The notes under the pieces were generated by a model. That model was not told the origin of the DNA. It saw only the letters and a list, made by a program, of their open reading frames with translations, and did not search any database. This document shows positions 46,805 to 56,768 of a DNA stretch of 64,000 nucleotides, one piece after another; the stretch's first letter is position 1; the number at the start of each line of letters is the position of its first letter. A program made the translations under genes and the position numbers. Source of the stretch: Echinicola vietnamensis DSM 17526. GTDB taxonomy: Bacteria > Bacteroidota > Bacteroidia > Cytophagales > Cyclobacteriaceae. The stretch lies in the NCBI RefSeq assembly GCF_000325705.1, contig NC_019904.1, forward strand, positions 4,466,001 through 4,530,000. The letters run 5' to 3'.

Positions 46805-48505
46805 CTACTTCAGCAAGTACATTAAACTAAAATGTCCTACCATATTGTCCTTGTCCAATCCCGGGACCCAATATGTTCCATCGGTGCTGTTTTCAAGGTA
46901 CCATTTATAATTTAGGGTTTTGACGTACTGGAACTTTGCTGATACCAAAAAGCGGTACACTTGCCATTCGGCTACGAATGAAGGCACCAAATCCACATAC
47001 TTTCGTCTCCAGTCCTTGATTTCTTCAAAACGTTTATAGTAAAAATCATTGTTATACACGATCCGCTCCATTTGAATGCCCAGTTTAGTGAAATTTCTGT
47101 TCCAGCTAACTTCTGCAAAGATCACATTACTCCCTGGCCCATTGCCGGCTCCCATGACCTGGCCATTGTTGGTGTATCCGTGACGGACATATGGATGCGT
47201 ATACCAGCTCTCTTTGGCCAGAATATTTTCCCGAACCGATTGCCCTGTCTGGGTGGTTTCTAACTGAACACCCAGAAACGTGGACGGATCTTTCAACTGA
47301 ATATATTTGGTAAATCCCAACGTAAAAGCCCGGTTCAGGTCTGGGTACATGAACATCTCGCGAAAGGTTTTACTGTTTCCGTTTGTGCCATATTCCCCGT
47401 AAAACTCAAACAATTTTCCGGGACTGGCCCATCTGAAAAAGCCGGCACTCAGCTGATTGCGCTGTTCTGCATCCAGGTCCACAACATTGGCCGGTCTTTT
47501 GGCCCCATTGAAAATGGGCAAATAATCCCCAAAACTGTCCATATCTGCGCGGTACATCTGTGAAACACTGGAATAGCCCAAGGTTAGCCCCGGCAACCAT
47601 TTGGGCTGATAATTAACGATAATGCCCGCCAAATACCGCTCATCCTCATCCCGTTTGGGAATATACAAGGGCGTTTGTCTGAAGGTATAATCCGATCCTG
47701 GAGGAAGATAGCCCGAATTCCTCAGTTTCCCCGCAATCAATTGCCCCTCAAAACGCCCTATATTGGTTTCGATGGGCTTGGTAGTTTCCAGGGTGGCATG
47801 CAAAAAGCCCGGGGCGTTATTGCTCATCAAAAGGGAATTCCTCCTCCCCGGCCCCCACCAAATACTCTCAGTGGAGATGCCGATCGCCAAATCTTTGTAA
47901 TGGTATTTAAGGTGCGATTGCCCCAGCAGGTATTCCACATAGGCATAAGGGCCAAAGCGTTCCACAATATCAGTAGTATTCAGCCATTCGTAATATTGGT
48001 CCCAGGTGGATCCCCAGTGCTGCTGCGGAAAGCCTTCGTACGGCAAATTCTGTGCAGTCAAAAGCTCGGGTTGAAATTGTAAACTCAATGCCCCATACCG
48101 CACATAAAACCCTGCACTGATCAAGGTCTGCAATCCGGCATTGGGAATCATCGCCCCGTCATTGACACCAAAAGCATAATCCGAGTTGTACTGGCCCCTG
48201 ACCATTTCTGGAAGCATTTTGATGCTGCCCTTCCCTCGGCCAAAAGACAGGGCCCGCTTTTGCCCATAAAGCTCCTCATACCAGCCGTTCTTCTTGTGCC
48301 CGGTAACCTGCAAATCGGTCACTTCGGGGGTCAAGGGAAGGATGGTCAGGGAATAGTTAGGGTTAAAATTCCCGATCAGCTGCTGTCTTCTTAAATATTC
48401 CTTGAGAAAAGGGGCGTTTAAGTTGGTCGATTGCGCCTTGGCAGAATAGGCCATCGACGCAAAAACAAGCATGGCCCCTATCCCCTTCTTTAAATTGGTA
48501 AACAT
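46805..48505 (-). CDS. Wzi-family capsule assembly outer-membrane protein
   Basis: A 566-residue protein with a signal peptide (LVFASMAYSAKAQS) and a predicted outer-membrane barrel rich in alternating aromatic strands. The Wzi-like features are GPGRRNSLLMSNNAPGF and GYTNNGQVMGAGNGPGSN. In enteric bacteria Wzi anchors capsular polysaccharide at the cell surface. Its place as the last gene of the polysaccharide cluster, followed by a strong terminator, fits attachment of the product to the outer membrane. It starts 29 bases after the orphan lipoprotein gene. Confidence 0.88.
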   Translation of the reverse strand: MFTNLKKGIGAMLVFASMAYSAKAQSTNLNAPFLKEYLRRQQLIGNFNPNYSLTILPLTPEVTDLQVTGHKKNGWYEELYGQKRALSFGRGKGSIKMLPEMVRGQYNSDYAFGVNDGAMIPNAGLQTLISAGFYVRYGALSLQFQPELLTAQNLPYEGFPQQHWGSTWDQYYEWLNTTDIVERFGPYAYVEYLLGQSHLKYHYKDLAIGISTESIWWGPGRRNSLLMSNNAPGFLHATLETTKPIETNIGRFEGQLIAGKLRNSGYLPPGSDYTFRQTPLYIPKRDEDERYLAGIIVNYQPKWLPGLTLGYSSVSQMYRADMDSFGDYLPIFNGAKRPANVVDLDAEQRNQLSAGFFRWASPGKLFEFYGEYGTNGNSKTFREMFMYPDLNRAFTLGFTKYIQLKDPSTFLGVQLETTQTGQSVRENILAKESWYTHPYVRHGYTNNGQVMGAGNGPGSNVIFAEVSWNRNFTKLGIQMERIVYNNDFYYKRFEEIKDWRRKYVDLVPSFVAEWQVYRFLVSAKFQYVKTLNYKWYLENSTDGTYWVPGLDKDNMVGHFSLMYLLK

Positions 48506-48534
48506 ATATCAATTATCCATCTTGTCCGGTAATG

Positions 48535-49194
48535 TTATTCTACCAGACTTACTTTAATGCTGGACAAGGACCAGCTTTCATCACATATCTGGGAACTGTT
48601 CAGGTATTTTTGGACGGTTTTATCGCCGCAGACCAGTGTAAGCTGGTCTCCTTTGTGGCGGACGATCTCCGAAATCCTGTATTTGGTGGTCCATCCTATG
48701 GAATCGGCATATTGGCAAAGTCCAGGAAGTGCTGTTTCCAAGGCCCCTGTTTTGGGATCATTATGCCTGCCATAAGCATCCGGAAAGGATTGGCTCAGGC
48801 ACCAGGTGGACATGCAGGGTTGGTTTGAAAAGGTGGTATTTACCAACGCTTGGTCATCCACATTCAAGTACCATATGTCCGGCCCACTCGACGATCCGGC
48901 ATTGCCATCCCACGAATCATGGAGCAGCAGCTCTACGGTAATTCGCAGCATTTTATGGGCCGGTAGATTGTCCACTTGGACTGCCACCTCTTCATTATTA
49001 TAATTGCCCAATACGGTCGTTCCATTATAGCTCCTCCACCTTCCATTCCGCACCTCCTGAAGTTGTTCCCCATTAAAGTCATTTTCATAGACGACTACTT
49101 CTTCGGGGGCCAATCCTTCATGGCATGCTCCCATCACTCCTATTGCGACCAACAAACCGTATCGCACTAACCTATCTAAAACACGCTTTTTCAT
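48535..49194 (-). CDS. Orphan lipoprotein, predicted beta-sandwich, unknown function
   Basis: A 219-residue lipoprotein (signal VAIGVMGACHEGLA). The mature part looks like a jelly-roll (VVYENDFNGEQLQEVRNGRW; LHDSWDGN; GPDIWYLNVDDQALVNTTFSN), a pattern shared with hypothetical extracellular proteins of other bacteria. Four cysteines in the C-terminal third (PCMSTWC, LCQYAD, LVCGDKT) may form disulfides. It sits between DUF4301 and wzi with only 3 bases to the upstream stop, so it probably has a role in the surface polysaccharide. I do not recognise a characterised family. Confidence 0.75.
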   Translation of the reverse strand: MKKRVLDRLVRYGLLVAIGVMGACHEGLAPEEVVVYENDFNGEQLQEVRNGRWRSYNGTTVLGNYNNEEVAVQVDNLPAHKMLRITVELLLHDSWDGNAGSSSGPDIWYLNVDDQALVNTTFSNQPCMSTWCLSQSFPDAYGRHNDPKTGALETALPGLCQYADSIGWTTKYRISEIVRHKGDQLTLVCGDKTVQKYLNSSQICDESWSLSSIKVSLVE

Positions 49195-49197
49195 GTA

Positions 49198-50718
49198 CTA
49201 TTTTTCCATTTTCACCATAGGCTGGTGCGCTTCCCGTAAGAGGTCATTGATGGTTTTTACTGGTGTAAAAGTCTCCAATGGCACTTCTACAAAAATGGTA
49301 TTCCAATCGGACATGCCCCCATTCCACAAACCCGGCAATTCCAAGGCTTTCAGGGCCTTCCCATTCAGGGATTTTTCACTGATCAATCCTGCATCGGAAT
49401 CCGCAAACTGTGGTAGGGAGAAGTTTCGGCCATCGCGCCTTTTAATGGAACAAACCAAGTCTACTGGATTGAAATGGGTGCTTTCCATCAATAAGGCTTC
49501 CTGGTGCTTTGGATCAATTTGTGCCTTTTCGGCAATTTGAAGGGAAATTGACCCGTCGTGGTTTTGGGTCCAGAACGGTCCTCCACCGGGCTCGCCTGTA
49601 TTTCGCACCATCCCACAAATGCGGATGGGCCGTTCCAGCTTGCTTTTAAGAAAGGACCGTCGTTCCATCAATGCACTTCCCCAATAGGCTTTCGGCAACA
49701 CCACACACAGTTCCTGCTGTAAAAACTCCTCTATAGCTGCTTCCACGCCTTCTTCACCTTCTTCCAAGGCGTCCAAATAATCAAATACCTGCTGCTGGAG
49801 GTTCAGAAGTAATCCGCCCATGGCCATTTTATACTCACTGGAAACCTTACCGCCCCGTTCTCCGGCTACATTGTCGATGTTTTTGATAAAGATCACGTCT
49901 CCATCGATGTCTTCCAGGTTGCTGAGCAAGGCCCCATGTCCTCCTGGCCTAAACAACAAGGTCCCATCATCTTTGAGAAAAGGGGTATTGTCCACGTTGA
50001 CCGCAATGGTATCCGTAGAAGCCTTTTGCTGTGAAAAACTCACCTCAAAAGTGATGTCATGTTCTTTTTCCAATACAGCTTTCACCCGGTTGCATTCTGC
50101 ATTAAACGCTTCCAAATGCTCATTAGAAACGGTGAAATGCAAGTGAACCTTCCTGTCCTTGCCCACACCATATTGAAGGCCTTCCACGAAATGTTCGTGC
50201 ACGGGAGTCCTTTCATGGTCATCGTAGCGATGAAACTTCACCAGGCCCTTTGGCAAGTTTACATAGCCCAGGCCACTGTCGAGTAAAAATTGGGAAATGA
50301 TCAATTTAAAGTCTTTGTCCTGCAATGCCAGTCCTGCATAGCTCCCCACTTTGCCCAAGCTTTGCTCCAGGTCTTCATAAAATGGAAAATTACGCAAGTG
50401 CTTGATGAAGGTTTCGGCTTCTTGGTTATGGGCCAAGTAGCCGTCTCCATCCAAGAACTCGAAGAGCTTTTTGAACATTCTTGATGCCGCTCCACTTGCC
50501 GGGACAAATTTGACCATGGCAAGACGATCGCGCTGGGCCAGAAAATCCTTTCCTAGCCTGCTGATTTGATCCGTCGACAGCACCTTGATCCCATCGGTAG
50601 CCTGGGCTGGACGGACAATAGACAAATAAGGAAATCCTTTAGCAAATCGGTCAATCTGCGCCTTCACTGCCGGCAAGGATTTACCTTGAATAGAAATCTT
50701 TTCTGAAAATGCTTCCAT
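49198..50718 (-). CDS. DUF4301 family protein, possible sugar nucleotidyltransferase
   Basis: A 506-residue soluble protein of the uncharacterised DUF4301 family. It has VPASGAASRM at residues 72-81 and, near 255-285, RPGGHGALLSNLEDI...IFIKNIDNVAGE. These recall the nucleotide-binding loop and the GGHG / NxDN motifs of UDP-sugar pyrophosphorylases, so a GT-A-fold uridylyltransferase role is an inference worth testing. The gene lies directly after UDP-glucose dehydrogenase in the polysaccharide locus, which would fit precursor supply. The frame extends to a TTG at 50784, but the ATG at 50718 (MEAFSEK) is the likely start. Confidence 0.82.
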   Translation of the reverse strand: MEAFSEKISIQGKSLPAVKAQIDRFAKGFPYLSIVRPAQATDGIKVLSTDQISRLGKDFLAQRDRLAMVKFVPASGAASRMFKKLFEFLDGDGYLAHNQEAETFIKHLRNFPFYEDLEQSLGKVGSYAGLALQDKDFKLIISQFLLDSGLGYVNLPKGLVKFHRYDDHERTPVHEHFVEGLQYGVGKDRKVHLHFTVSNEHLEAFNAECNRVKAVLEKEHDITFEVSFSQQKASTDTIAVNVDNTPFLKDDGTLLFRPGGHGALLSNLEDIDGDVIFIKNIDNVAGERGGKVSSEYKMAMGGLLLNLQQQVFDYLDALEEGEEGVEAAIEEFLQQELCVVLPKAYWGSALMERRSFLKSKLERPIRICGMVRNTGEPGGGPFWTQNHDGSISLQIAEKAQIDPKHQEALLMESTHFNPVDLVCSIKRRDGRNFSLPQFADSDAGLISEKSLNGKALKALELPGLWNGGMSDWNTIFVEVPLETFTPVKTINDLLREAHQPMVKMEK

Positions 50719-50854
50719 AATTTTAAATGCTTTAGCGTTGGTGTGGTTAATCCTGTAATCAAAAGCTGCAGAGCGATAGCCCAAAAAGGAAAGATCCTGT
50801 ATGATGGACCTCCCTTCTGTGGACTAAACACTTACAACACACGGCTAAAAAATA

Positions 50855-52252
50855 TCACGTCGTTCCAATGGTATACACCCGGAAACCAATGTCCCTTAAC
50901 TTTTGCTTATCCAGTACACTTCTTCCATCAAAGACCTGGGCAGGCTTTAACATGTTATCGTAGATTTTTTGCCAATCGTAATCGACAAACTCGTCCCATT
51001 CGGTAAGTACCGCCACGGCATGAGCGCCCTTACAAGCCTCATAGGGACAGTGCTCTGCTTTCATGAGTTTTCTGTTATCTACCTTGTTCCTGGAATTAAG
51101 GTAATCCAAGTCGCTGTACATCTGCTCTTCTTTTACCTTAGGGTCAAAGACCGTTACCTTGGCGTCCTCATTGAGCAAGTGGTCAGCCACATAGATGGCA
51201 GCGGATTCCCGGGTATCATTGGTATCTTTCTTAAAGGCCCAGCCCAGAAAAGCGATCTTTTTGCCACTGACCGTATTGTACAACGAACGGATGATGTTCT
51301 TCGCAAACCTTCCTTTTTGGTGGTCATTGATCTTGATGACCTGCTCCCAGTAATCGGCTACACTGGTCAATCCATAGCTTCTGCTGATATACACCAAATT
51401 AAGGATGTCTTTCTGAAAACAAGAGCCCCCAAACCCTACAGAGGCCTTGAGAAATTTGTTGCCTATTCGGCTGTCCGTTCCGATGGCCCTGGAAACTTCA
51501 TTGATATCCGCTTCTGTGCTTTCGCATAACTCAGACAAGGCATTGATAGAGGATACCCGCTGGGCCAAAAAAGCATTGGCTGTAAGCTTAGAGAGCTCTG
51601 AAGACCATACATTGGTCGTTAGGATTTTCTCTCTCGGCACCCAATGGCCGTATACCTCTACAAGTGCCTCCATGGCCTCCAGTCCTTCGGGTGTTTTGGT
51701 GTCCCCACCGATCAGCACACGGTCTGGATCCATTAGATCCTCTATGGCCGTTCCTTCTGCCAAAAACTCCGGATTGGAAAGTATCTGGAATTTGGTCCCG
51801 TTACCGGTATTTTCCAGGATATCCCGAATGGCTTCTGCAGTCCTAACGGGCAAGGTGGATTTTTCCACTACGATCTTATCCGATTCGGCGGCGGCGGCGA
51901 TTTGTCGCGCGCAGAGCTCAATCCACTTCAGGTCCGCAGCTTGGCCTTTTCCTTCTCCATAGGTCTTGGTCGGAGTATTGACAGAGATAAAGATCATGTC
52001 GGCTTCCTGGATGGCTCCTTCCACATTGGTGCAGAACCGAAGGTTTCTGCCCCTGGCCTCGGCGACTACCTTGTCCAAACCGGGTTCGTACACCGGCAGG
52101 TTGTCCAAATTCTCGTCGTTCCAAGCTTTGATTCTTTCTTCATTGATGTCCACTACGGTCACGTAGATATCAGGACATTTCTGGGCAATTACAGCCATGG
52201 TGGGACCACCTACGTATCCGGCACCAATACAACATATTTTTTTGACTTTCAT
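50855..52252 (-). CDS. UDP-glucose 6-dehydrogenase, eukaryote-like type
   Basis: A 465-residue UDP-glucose dehydrogenase. The Rossmann motif [14 protein letters not shown] is at the N-terminus (Gly10-Gly15). [43 protein letters not shown] and the catalytic loop [10 protein letters not shown] with Cys278 are present. The [16 protein letters not shown] segment and length resemble animal/plant UGDH more than short bacterial Ugd. It oxidises UDP-glucose to UDP-glucuronate using NAD+, supplying uronic acid for the polysaccharide. The frame reaches a TTG at 52282; the ATG at 52252 is preferred. Confidence 0.96.
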   Translation of the reverse strand: MKVKKICCIGAGYVGGPTMAVIAQKCPDIYVTVVDINEERIKAWNDENLDNLPVYEPGLDKVVAEARGRNLRFCTNVEGAIQEADMIFISVNTPTKTYGEGKGQAADLKWIELCARQIAAAAESDKIVVEKSTLPVRTAEAIRDILENTGNGTKFQILSNPEFLAEGTAIEDLMDPDRVLIGGDTKTPEGLEAMEALVEVYGHWVPREKILTTNVWSSELSKLTANAFLAQRVSSINALSELCESTEADINEVSRAIGTDSRIGNKFLKASVGFGGSCFQKDILNLVYISRSYGLTSVADYWEQVIKINDHQKGRFAKNIIRSLYNTVSGKKIAFLGWAFKKDTNDTRESAAIYVADHLLNEDAKVTVFDPKVKEEQMYSDLDYLNSRNKVDNRKLMKAEHCPYEACKGAHAVAVLTEWDEFVDYDWQKIYDNMLKPAQVFDGRSVLDKQKLRDIGFRVYTIGTT

Positions 52253-52401
52253 TCGGTTAATTAATTGATGGTTTAAAAACAATGAACTAAACAGTAGCGC
52301 TATAAAAACAGGGATAAATCCCCTTTGGCATTAGGGTTATTGTGTATTTAGGTAGAATCGATTCTGATGTTGGTTTCTGTTATCGTACTTGCTACTTATG
52401 G

Positions 52402-54309
52402 TCACTTCCATTCAGAAAGGGAAAGAGAGGGGCTGGACAATGAAGCTTCTGAAGAGCCCGGTATGAGCAGCACCTCAATGGCTGCTGGCTTCCCTTCAGG
52501 AACCAAAAGTTCAAACCCTACTATGTTGACGCCTTTATTGGGGGCATCATATGCTTTTTGCTTATGGGCCGGCCACATCTTGATTTTGGTGGGTGTGGAA
52601 GACTTCACGATCATGCTCAGGTGCTCTCCATCTTTCTTCAAGAGGGCTTTGTTCCCTTGGATCCTTACCTTGGCCGGTGTGACCATTTGCCATCTGATGC
52701 TGACGGGCTCAGGGGAACTGCTGATTTCATCTCTGATAATGACTAGCTTATCTTCCTTAATCCCCACCCCACGCATCACTTTACGGTCTTTCCTGAGAAA
52801 AACATCTGTCAAGTCGCCCACCGCAAAGCGAAAAGTACCCGTATCGTTATAATCCATTAACTTGGCCTTTCCTTCCACATCCATTAGGGAATCGTCCAGG
52901 GTAAGCGTATTATGGCCATAGTTATTGTGCCTAAAAACTGTCCAGCGTCCACCATGCTGACTGCTGTCCCACAGGTTTACTTTTTTTGATGAAAGAGAAT
53001 GGTAGTCTTGCATGCCCATGTCCATCGCCCACCTTACACCATCCGCCTCTAAGACAAATGCTCCCATATCCATATGGGCATGATGCTCATGGGCATTCCC
53101 CAGTTTTAGTCCCAAAAAAATCCCGTTGGCATCCTGCCATGAGGTACGCATGGTGACCACTTCGTTATCCCCTTTTCCCCTCCAAGCCTTCGATGAAGGA
53201 GCAGGGATATCCTCGGGCATAAATTCCGTTCCCAGCAATATAACGGCAGGAAGCATCCTTGATTGAGGCAGCCCTTTAAAGTCCATATTCTCCAAAACCT
53301 TCTTTTCGTTCCACAGCAGTGAGGGATCACCTGTAGTTGCTGCCATCCAAAATATCGCGGGATTTAGGTAGTGCTTTTCAAGGGCATCGCTCCAATTGAA
53401 TGCATCCCCTGAATTGGCAATCATGTGCACGAAGAACTGCCCGGAAGCTAAAAATCCCGGTGAATAATAAGCTGCTATCTGATCATGCATGATCGGCTCC
53501 AAGGCTGCTAACATCAGCGTATGAAAGGTCGTCCCGTAGGTCCAGTACATCAGCCCCTCAGGAAAACCACCGTTTTCTCCATAGGTGGACATGGGCAGCT
53601 GGCTGCTATCCAGTGAGCGCTTTATAGTGTTCATCGCCAGTTCTGGTGCCTCATCATAGATCGCGATGGAGGCCCACACCATCGCTGCGTTACATACTTG
53701 GTTCCAGTTATTGTCCAATGCTAAAAACTGATTGAAAGCATCGTCATAAGATGGCAATATTCCCTTCTCCACCAGGGATTTCTTAACCTGTTCCCGCTCT
53801 TGAACATCCATTTGATGATACAACCAATCATAGGCCAAGGATACGGCCATGGTCATCTCTGCCACATCTAAAAACACCTGTGGATTCCAACTGTCCAAGG
53901 TACAGGCATGTAATACTTCTTGGATTCCCCTTTTCGCAAAATCAACTTCCCCGGTAAACTGATAGGCATAGCTAAGGTAAAAGATTTTCCTAAATAGCTC
54001 CCTGGCTTGTGGCAACATGGTTTTGCCCCGATAATGGAAAGAAGTGACCGGTTCATCCAGTAGCTCCCTTGCTGTCTTTTTCACCATCTCATCCAGCGTC
54101 TTCCAACAGCCCTCTTTCCTGCACGCCTCATGGACCGTTTCTTTTCTACCTTTCTGTAAGAGGATTCTAGGATGGGCAGGGATACCATTTGCCCCTGGCA
54201 GGTCTTGCGCCACGACATATAGGGGGACACCCCCCAGCAGCATCCAGCAAAGCCCGAAAATGGTCATGCTACGCTTTAAGAAGGTCAACGTAACTTTCTC
54301 TACCGCCAA
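52402..54309 (-). CDS. Heparinase II/III-like polysaccharide lyase, exported
   Basis: A ~635-residue protein with an export signal (MTIFGLCWMLLGGVPLYVVAQ), an N-terminal alpha/alpha-toroid (~80-380; NNWNQVCNAAMVWASIAIYD, YGENGGFPEGLMYWTYGT) and a C-terminal Heparinase II/III beta-sandwich (NAHEHHAHMDMGAFVLEADG, RHNNYGHNTLTLDD). Family enzymes cleave uronate-containing polysaccharides by beta-elimination. In a biosynthetic locus it may trim or edit the nascent polymer, as AlgL does in alginate operons. Start uncertain: the first ATG (54267) leaves no positive charge before the hydrophobic core, whereas a TTG at 54309 supplies LKRS, so I keep the longer form. It begins 10 bases after the SGNH gene. 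Confidence 0.85.
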   Translation of the reverse strand: MAVEKVTLTFLKRSMTIFGLCWMLLGGVPLYVVAQDLPGANGIPAHPRILLQKGRKETVHEACRKEGCWKTLDEMVKKTARELLDEPVTSFHYRGKTMLPQARELFRKIFYLSYAYQFTGEVDFAKRGIQEVLHACTLDSWNPQVFLDVAEMTMAVSLAYDWLYHQMDVQEREQVKKSLVEKGILPSYDDAFNQFLALDNNWNQVCNAAMVWASIAIYDEAPELAMNTIKRSLDSSQLPMSTYGENGGFPEGLMYWTYGTTFHTLMLAALEPIMHDQIAAYYSPGFLASGQFFVHMIANSGDAFNWSDALEKHYLNPAIFWMAATTGDPSLLWNEKKVLENMDFKGLPQSRMLPAVILLGTEFMPEDIPAPSSKAWRGKGDNEVVTMRTSWQDANGIFLGLKLGNAHEHHAHMDMGAFVLEADGVRWAMDMGMQDYHSLSSKKVNLWDSSQHGGRWTVFRHNNYGHNTLTLDDSLMDVEGKAKLMDYNDTGTFRFAVGDLTDVFLRKDRKVMRGVGIKEDKLVIIRDEISSSPEPVSIRWQMVTPAKVRIQGNKALLKKDGEHLSMIVKSSTPTKIKMWPAHKQKAYDAPNKGVNIVGFELLVPEGKPAAIEVLLIPGSSEASLSSPSLSLSEWK

Positions 54310-54319
54310 AATCTGCTTA

Positions 54320-55207
54320 TCAATCAGTGGAAGCCCTATACCTCACAAGGTTATTTTCCAGCATATCTGCCAGCTTCTCCCCTCCTTCTTGGTTCAAATG
54401 GTCCTCATCTGAAAAAAGGTCGTTTCGATTGGCGAACACTTCTTGGAAATCAAGAATTTTACAATTATGCACTTTCAACACACTGTCAGCCCCAAAATTT
54501 GATGATTCCATCGCCGAAAGATATGCCGAAGTAAGCGGATACTTTATTCCAATTACCTCTACATTGTTTTCTCTGCAACGTAAAATGATCTCTTCTAAAT
54601 CCTCGGCCAGTTTTGCAGATTTTGACAAGTTGCTAAAATGAAGATTGACCCTTTTTTCTCCTTTGGCTAGTTTATTCCCTACAGCTTTCCACTCCTGTTT
54701 CACCAAATTATGCTTTAAAAATGATTTTAGCCTAGCCATGAAAATGTCCCGATTCTTGGGGCTTATCAAGGAAAAATATCGCTTTACATATTTCAAATAG
54801 GCATATTCCCAAAAACTGTAATCGGTCTCCTTAAGTGGCACGTAATGGATCGAAGCTTCGATGTTGTTTAGGTTTTCCCGGTAGTTTGAGAGTAAATGGT
54901 TATCCGCCGAGACCAGAACATAGTCCAAGTCTTTATGCTGGAGGTAAAAATTCAGCTTATTTTTCATGTCCTCATAAGAGTCACTGCTCCAGGAGATATT
55001 CATGATGCCTCGATCCTCCATGTTTTGCTTTAGCGGCAATCCATGGGAATCAGCCATGATCACTCCTTTGAGCTTTTTCCCTTTTATTTCCCGCGTCATC
55101 TTGGTGTAAGGGACATAATACAACCCATCCACTACAAATGTCACCAAAATATTGATGGCCAATGCTCCAAGTATAAAAGGAACGAGTTTTTGAAAGTATT
55201 TTTTCAT
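54320..55207 (-). CDS. SGNH/DltD-like membrane-anchored protein, probable acetylation partner of MBOAT
   Basis: A 295-residue protein with one N-terminal membrane anchor (LVPFILGALAINILVTFVV). The extracytoplasmic part has a DSH motif in GVIMADSHGLPLKQN and a late DEDHLNQEGGEKLADML stretch resembling the catalytic Ser and Asp-x-x-His blocks of SGNH/GDSL esterases and AlgX/AlgJ/DltD-like partners. It starts 6 bases after the MBOAT gene. The pair probably O-acetylates, or similarly decorates, the polysaccharide outside the inner membrane. Overall similarity to characterised SGNH proteins is weak. Confidence 0.75.
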   Translation of the reverse strand: MKKYFQKLVPFILGALAINILVTFVVDGLYYVPYTKMTREIKGKKLKGVIMADSHGLPLKQNMEDRGIMNISWSSDSYEDMKNKLNFYLQHKDLDYVLVSADNHLLSNYRENLNNIEASIHYVPLKETDYSFWEYAYLKYVKRYFSLISPKNRDIFMARLKSFLKHNLVKQEWKAVGNKLAKGEKRVNLHFSNLSKSAKLAEDLEEIILRCRENNVEVIGIKYPLTSAYLSAMESSNFGADSVLKVHNCKILDFQEVFANRNDLFSDEDHLNQEGGEKLADMLENNLVRYRASTD

Positions 55208-55213
55208 GGTCGT

Positions 55214-56656
55214 TTAGAATTGGAAGTAAATAAACTCGATTTCGTCTGAGAAATTTCCTGCGAAATAAATCAATATAAATACGCCATAGTACACCCCATA
55301 TCGCAAGGGACGTCGCCACTTCAGTCCCAAGGACTGTATCGCAAAATCGCCTTCTTTGCCCAGCCATTCGATCGCCACAAACAAGGCTACCAAAGCCAAA
55401 ATCCTTACCGGAAACACTTCTGGCTTCACCAAAAGGGAAGGCGAAAACATGTTGGCTATATAATCTACCGCCATGGTGACACTCTCAGCCCTAAAAAACA
55501 CCCAGGCCAAGCACGTAACCCCAAAGGTCAGCAACACCTGTCCAGCTTCTTTAAAAGTGGGAAAAAGCTTTCCTTGAGCCACCTGGTCAAGGTTATGCCG
55601 ATTTTTGCCTGCGAGCATTAAAGGCAAAAAACAAAGGGCATTCAACGCTCCCCAAATCACAAAGGTCCAATTGGCCCCATGCCACAATCCACTGACCAAA
55701 AAGATGATAAAGGTATTCCTGATCTTCATTCCCAGTCCTCCGCGACTGCCTCCAAGCGGGATGTACAAGTAATCCCTAAACCACGTGGAAAGGGAAATAT
55801 GCCACCTTCTCCAAAATTCTGCCATGTCCCTGGAAAAATAGGGAAAGGCAAAATTCTTCATCAAGTCAAACCCAAACAAGCGGGACACACCAATCGCAAT
55901 ATCCGAGTAACCCGAAAAATCCCCATAAATCTGAAAAGCAAACATGACCGCTCCCAAAACGAGCGTACTTGCTGAATACTCTTGGTAATTTTGGAAGATA
56001 ACATTTACGTATTCTGCACAATTATCCGCGATGACCACTTTCTTAAAAAAACCCCAAAGGATCTGCTTGGTGCCATCTGCCGCCAGCATATAATCAAACT
56101 TACGACGCCTGTAAAATTGGGGCAGTAAATGTGTCGCCCTTTCGATGGGGCCTGCCACCAGCTGGGGAAAAAAACTGACGAATGTAGCAAAGCTTACAAA
56201 GTCCCTGGCCGGTTCCAGTTTTCGCTTGTACACATCGATCGAATAGCTGAGGGTCTGGAAAGTGTAAAAGCTGATCCCCACAGGAAGCACAATGCTGATG
56301 GCTCGCGGGTGGATGGATTGGCCAAAGAAACTGAACATCTCCGTAAAACTGTCCGCAAAGAAATTATAGTACTTAAAGAAACCTAAAAAGCCTAGGTTAA
56401 CCAAGACACTACAGGCCAACAGCCATTTTCGAGTGGTTTCTTGCTCGGCCTTGTCCATCCTCCTTCCAATCAGGTAATCCAATACCGTGCTGAATAGAAT
56501 CAAGGACAAAAATCGCCAATCCCACCAACCATAAAACACATAGCTGGAGACCAATAACAAGAGGTTTTGTTGCTTGATGTTTTTCTGAAAGACAAACCAA
56601 TAGCAAAAAAACACCAGTGGCAAAAAGATTGCAAAATCAAGTGAATTAAACAGCAT
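55214..56656 (-). CDS. MBOAT-family O-acyltransferase (AlgI/DltB-like)
   Basis: A 480-residue membrane-bound O-acyltransferase with about 10 membrane helices. Hallmarks are SYVFYGWWDWRFL, PVGISFYTFQTLSYSIDVY, FPQLVAGPIERATHLLPQF, FWRRWHISLSTWFRDYLYIPLGG, and the catalytic His in VSGLWHGANWTFVIWG. AlgI-type proteins move an acetyl group across the inner membrane for O-acetylation of exported polysaccharide. Its SGNH-like partner follows directly. A 112-base non-coding gap separates it from the WecG-like gene upstream. Confidence 0.95.
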   Translation of the reverse strand: MLFNSLDFAIFLPLVFFCYWFVFQKNIKQQNLLLLVSSYVFYGWWDWRFLSLILFSTVLDYLIGRRMDKAEQETTRKWLLACSVLVNLGFLGFFKYYNFFADSFTEMFSFFGQSIHPRAISIVLPVGISFYTFQTLSYSIDVYKRKLEPARDFVSFATFVSFFPQLVAGPIERATHLLPQFYRRRKFDYMLAADGTKQILWGFFKKVVIADNCAEYVNVIFQNYQEYSASTLVLGAVMFAFQIYGDFSGYSDIAIGVSRLFGFDLMKNFAFPYFSRDMAEFWRRWHISLSTWFRDYLYIPLGGSRGGLGMKIRNTFIIFLVSGLWHGANWTFVIWGALNALCFLPLMLAGKNRHNLDQVAQGKLFPTFKEAGQVLLTFGVTCLAWVFFRAESVTMAVDYIANMFSPSLLVKPEVFPVRILALVALFVAIEWLGKEGDFAIQSLGLKWRRPLRYGVYYGVFILIYFAGNFSDEIEFIYFQF

Positions 56657-56768
56657 TTCCGTTAACGTTTATGATAGTCGGTTTCGTGATGCTTCATCTG
56701 GGCAAGGGGAATTTTATGCAGATCCTAAAGGGAACATGGATCATGCATGCTTCAGCTTATAAAACTGC

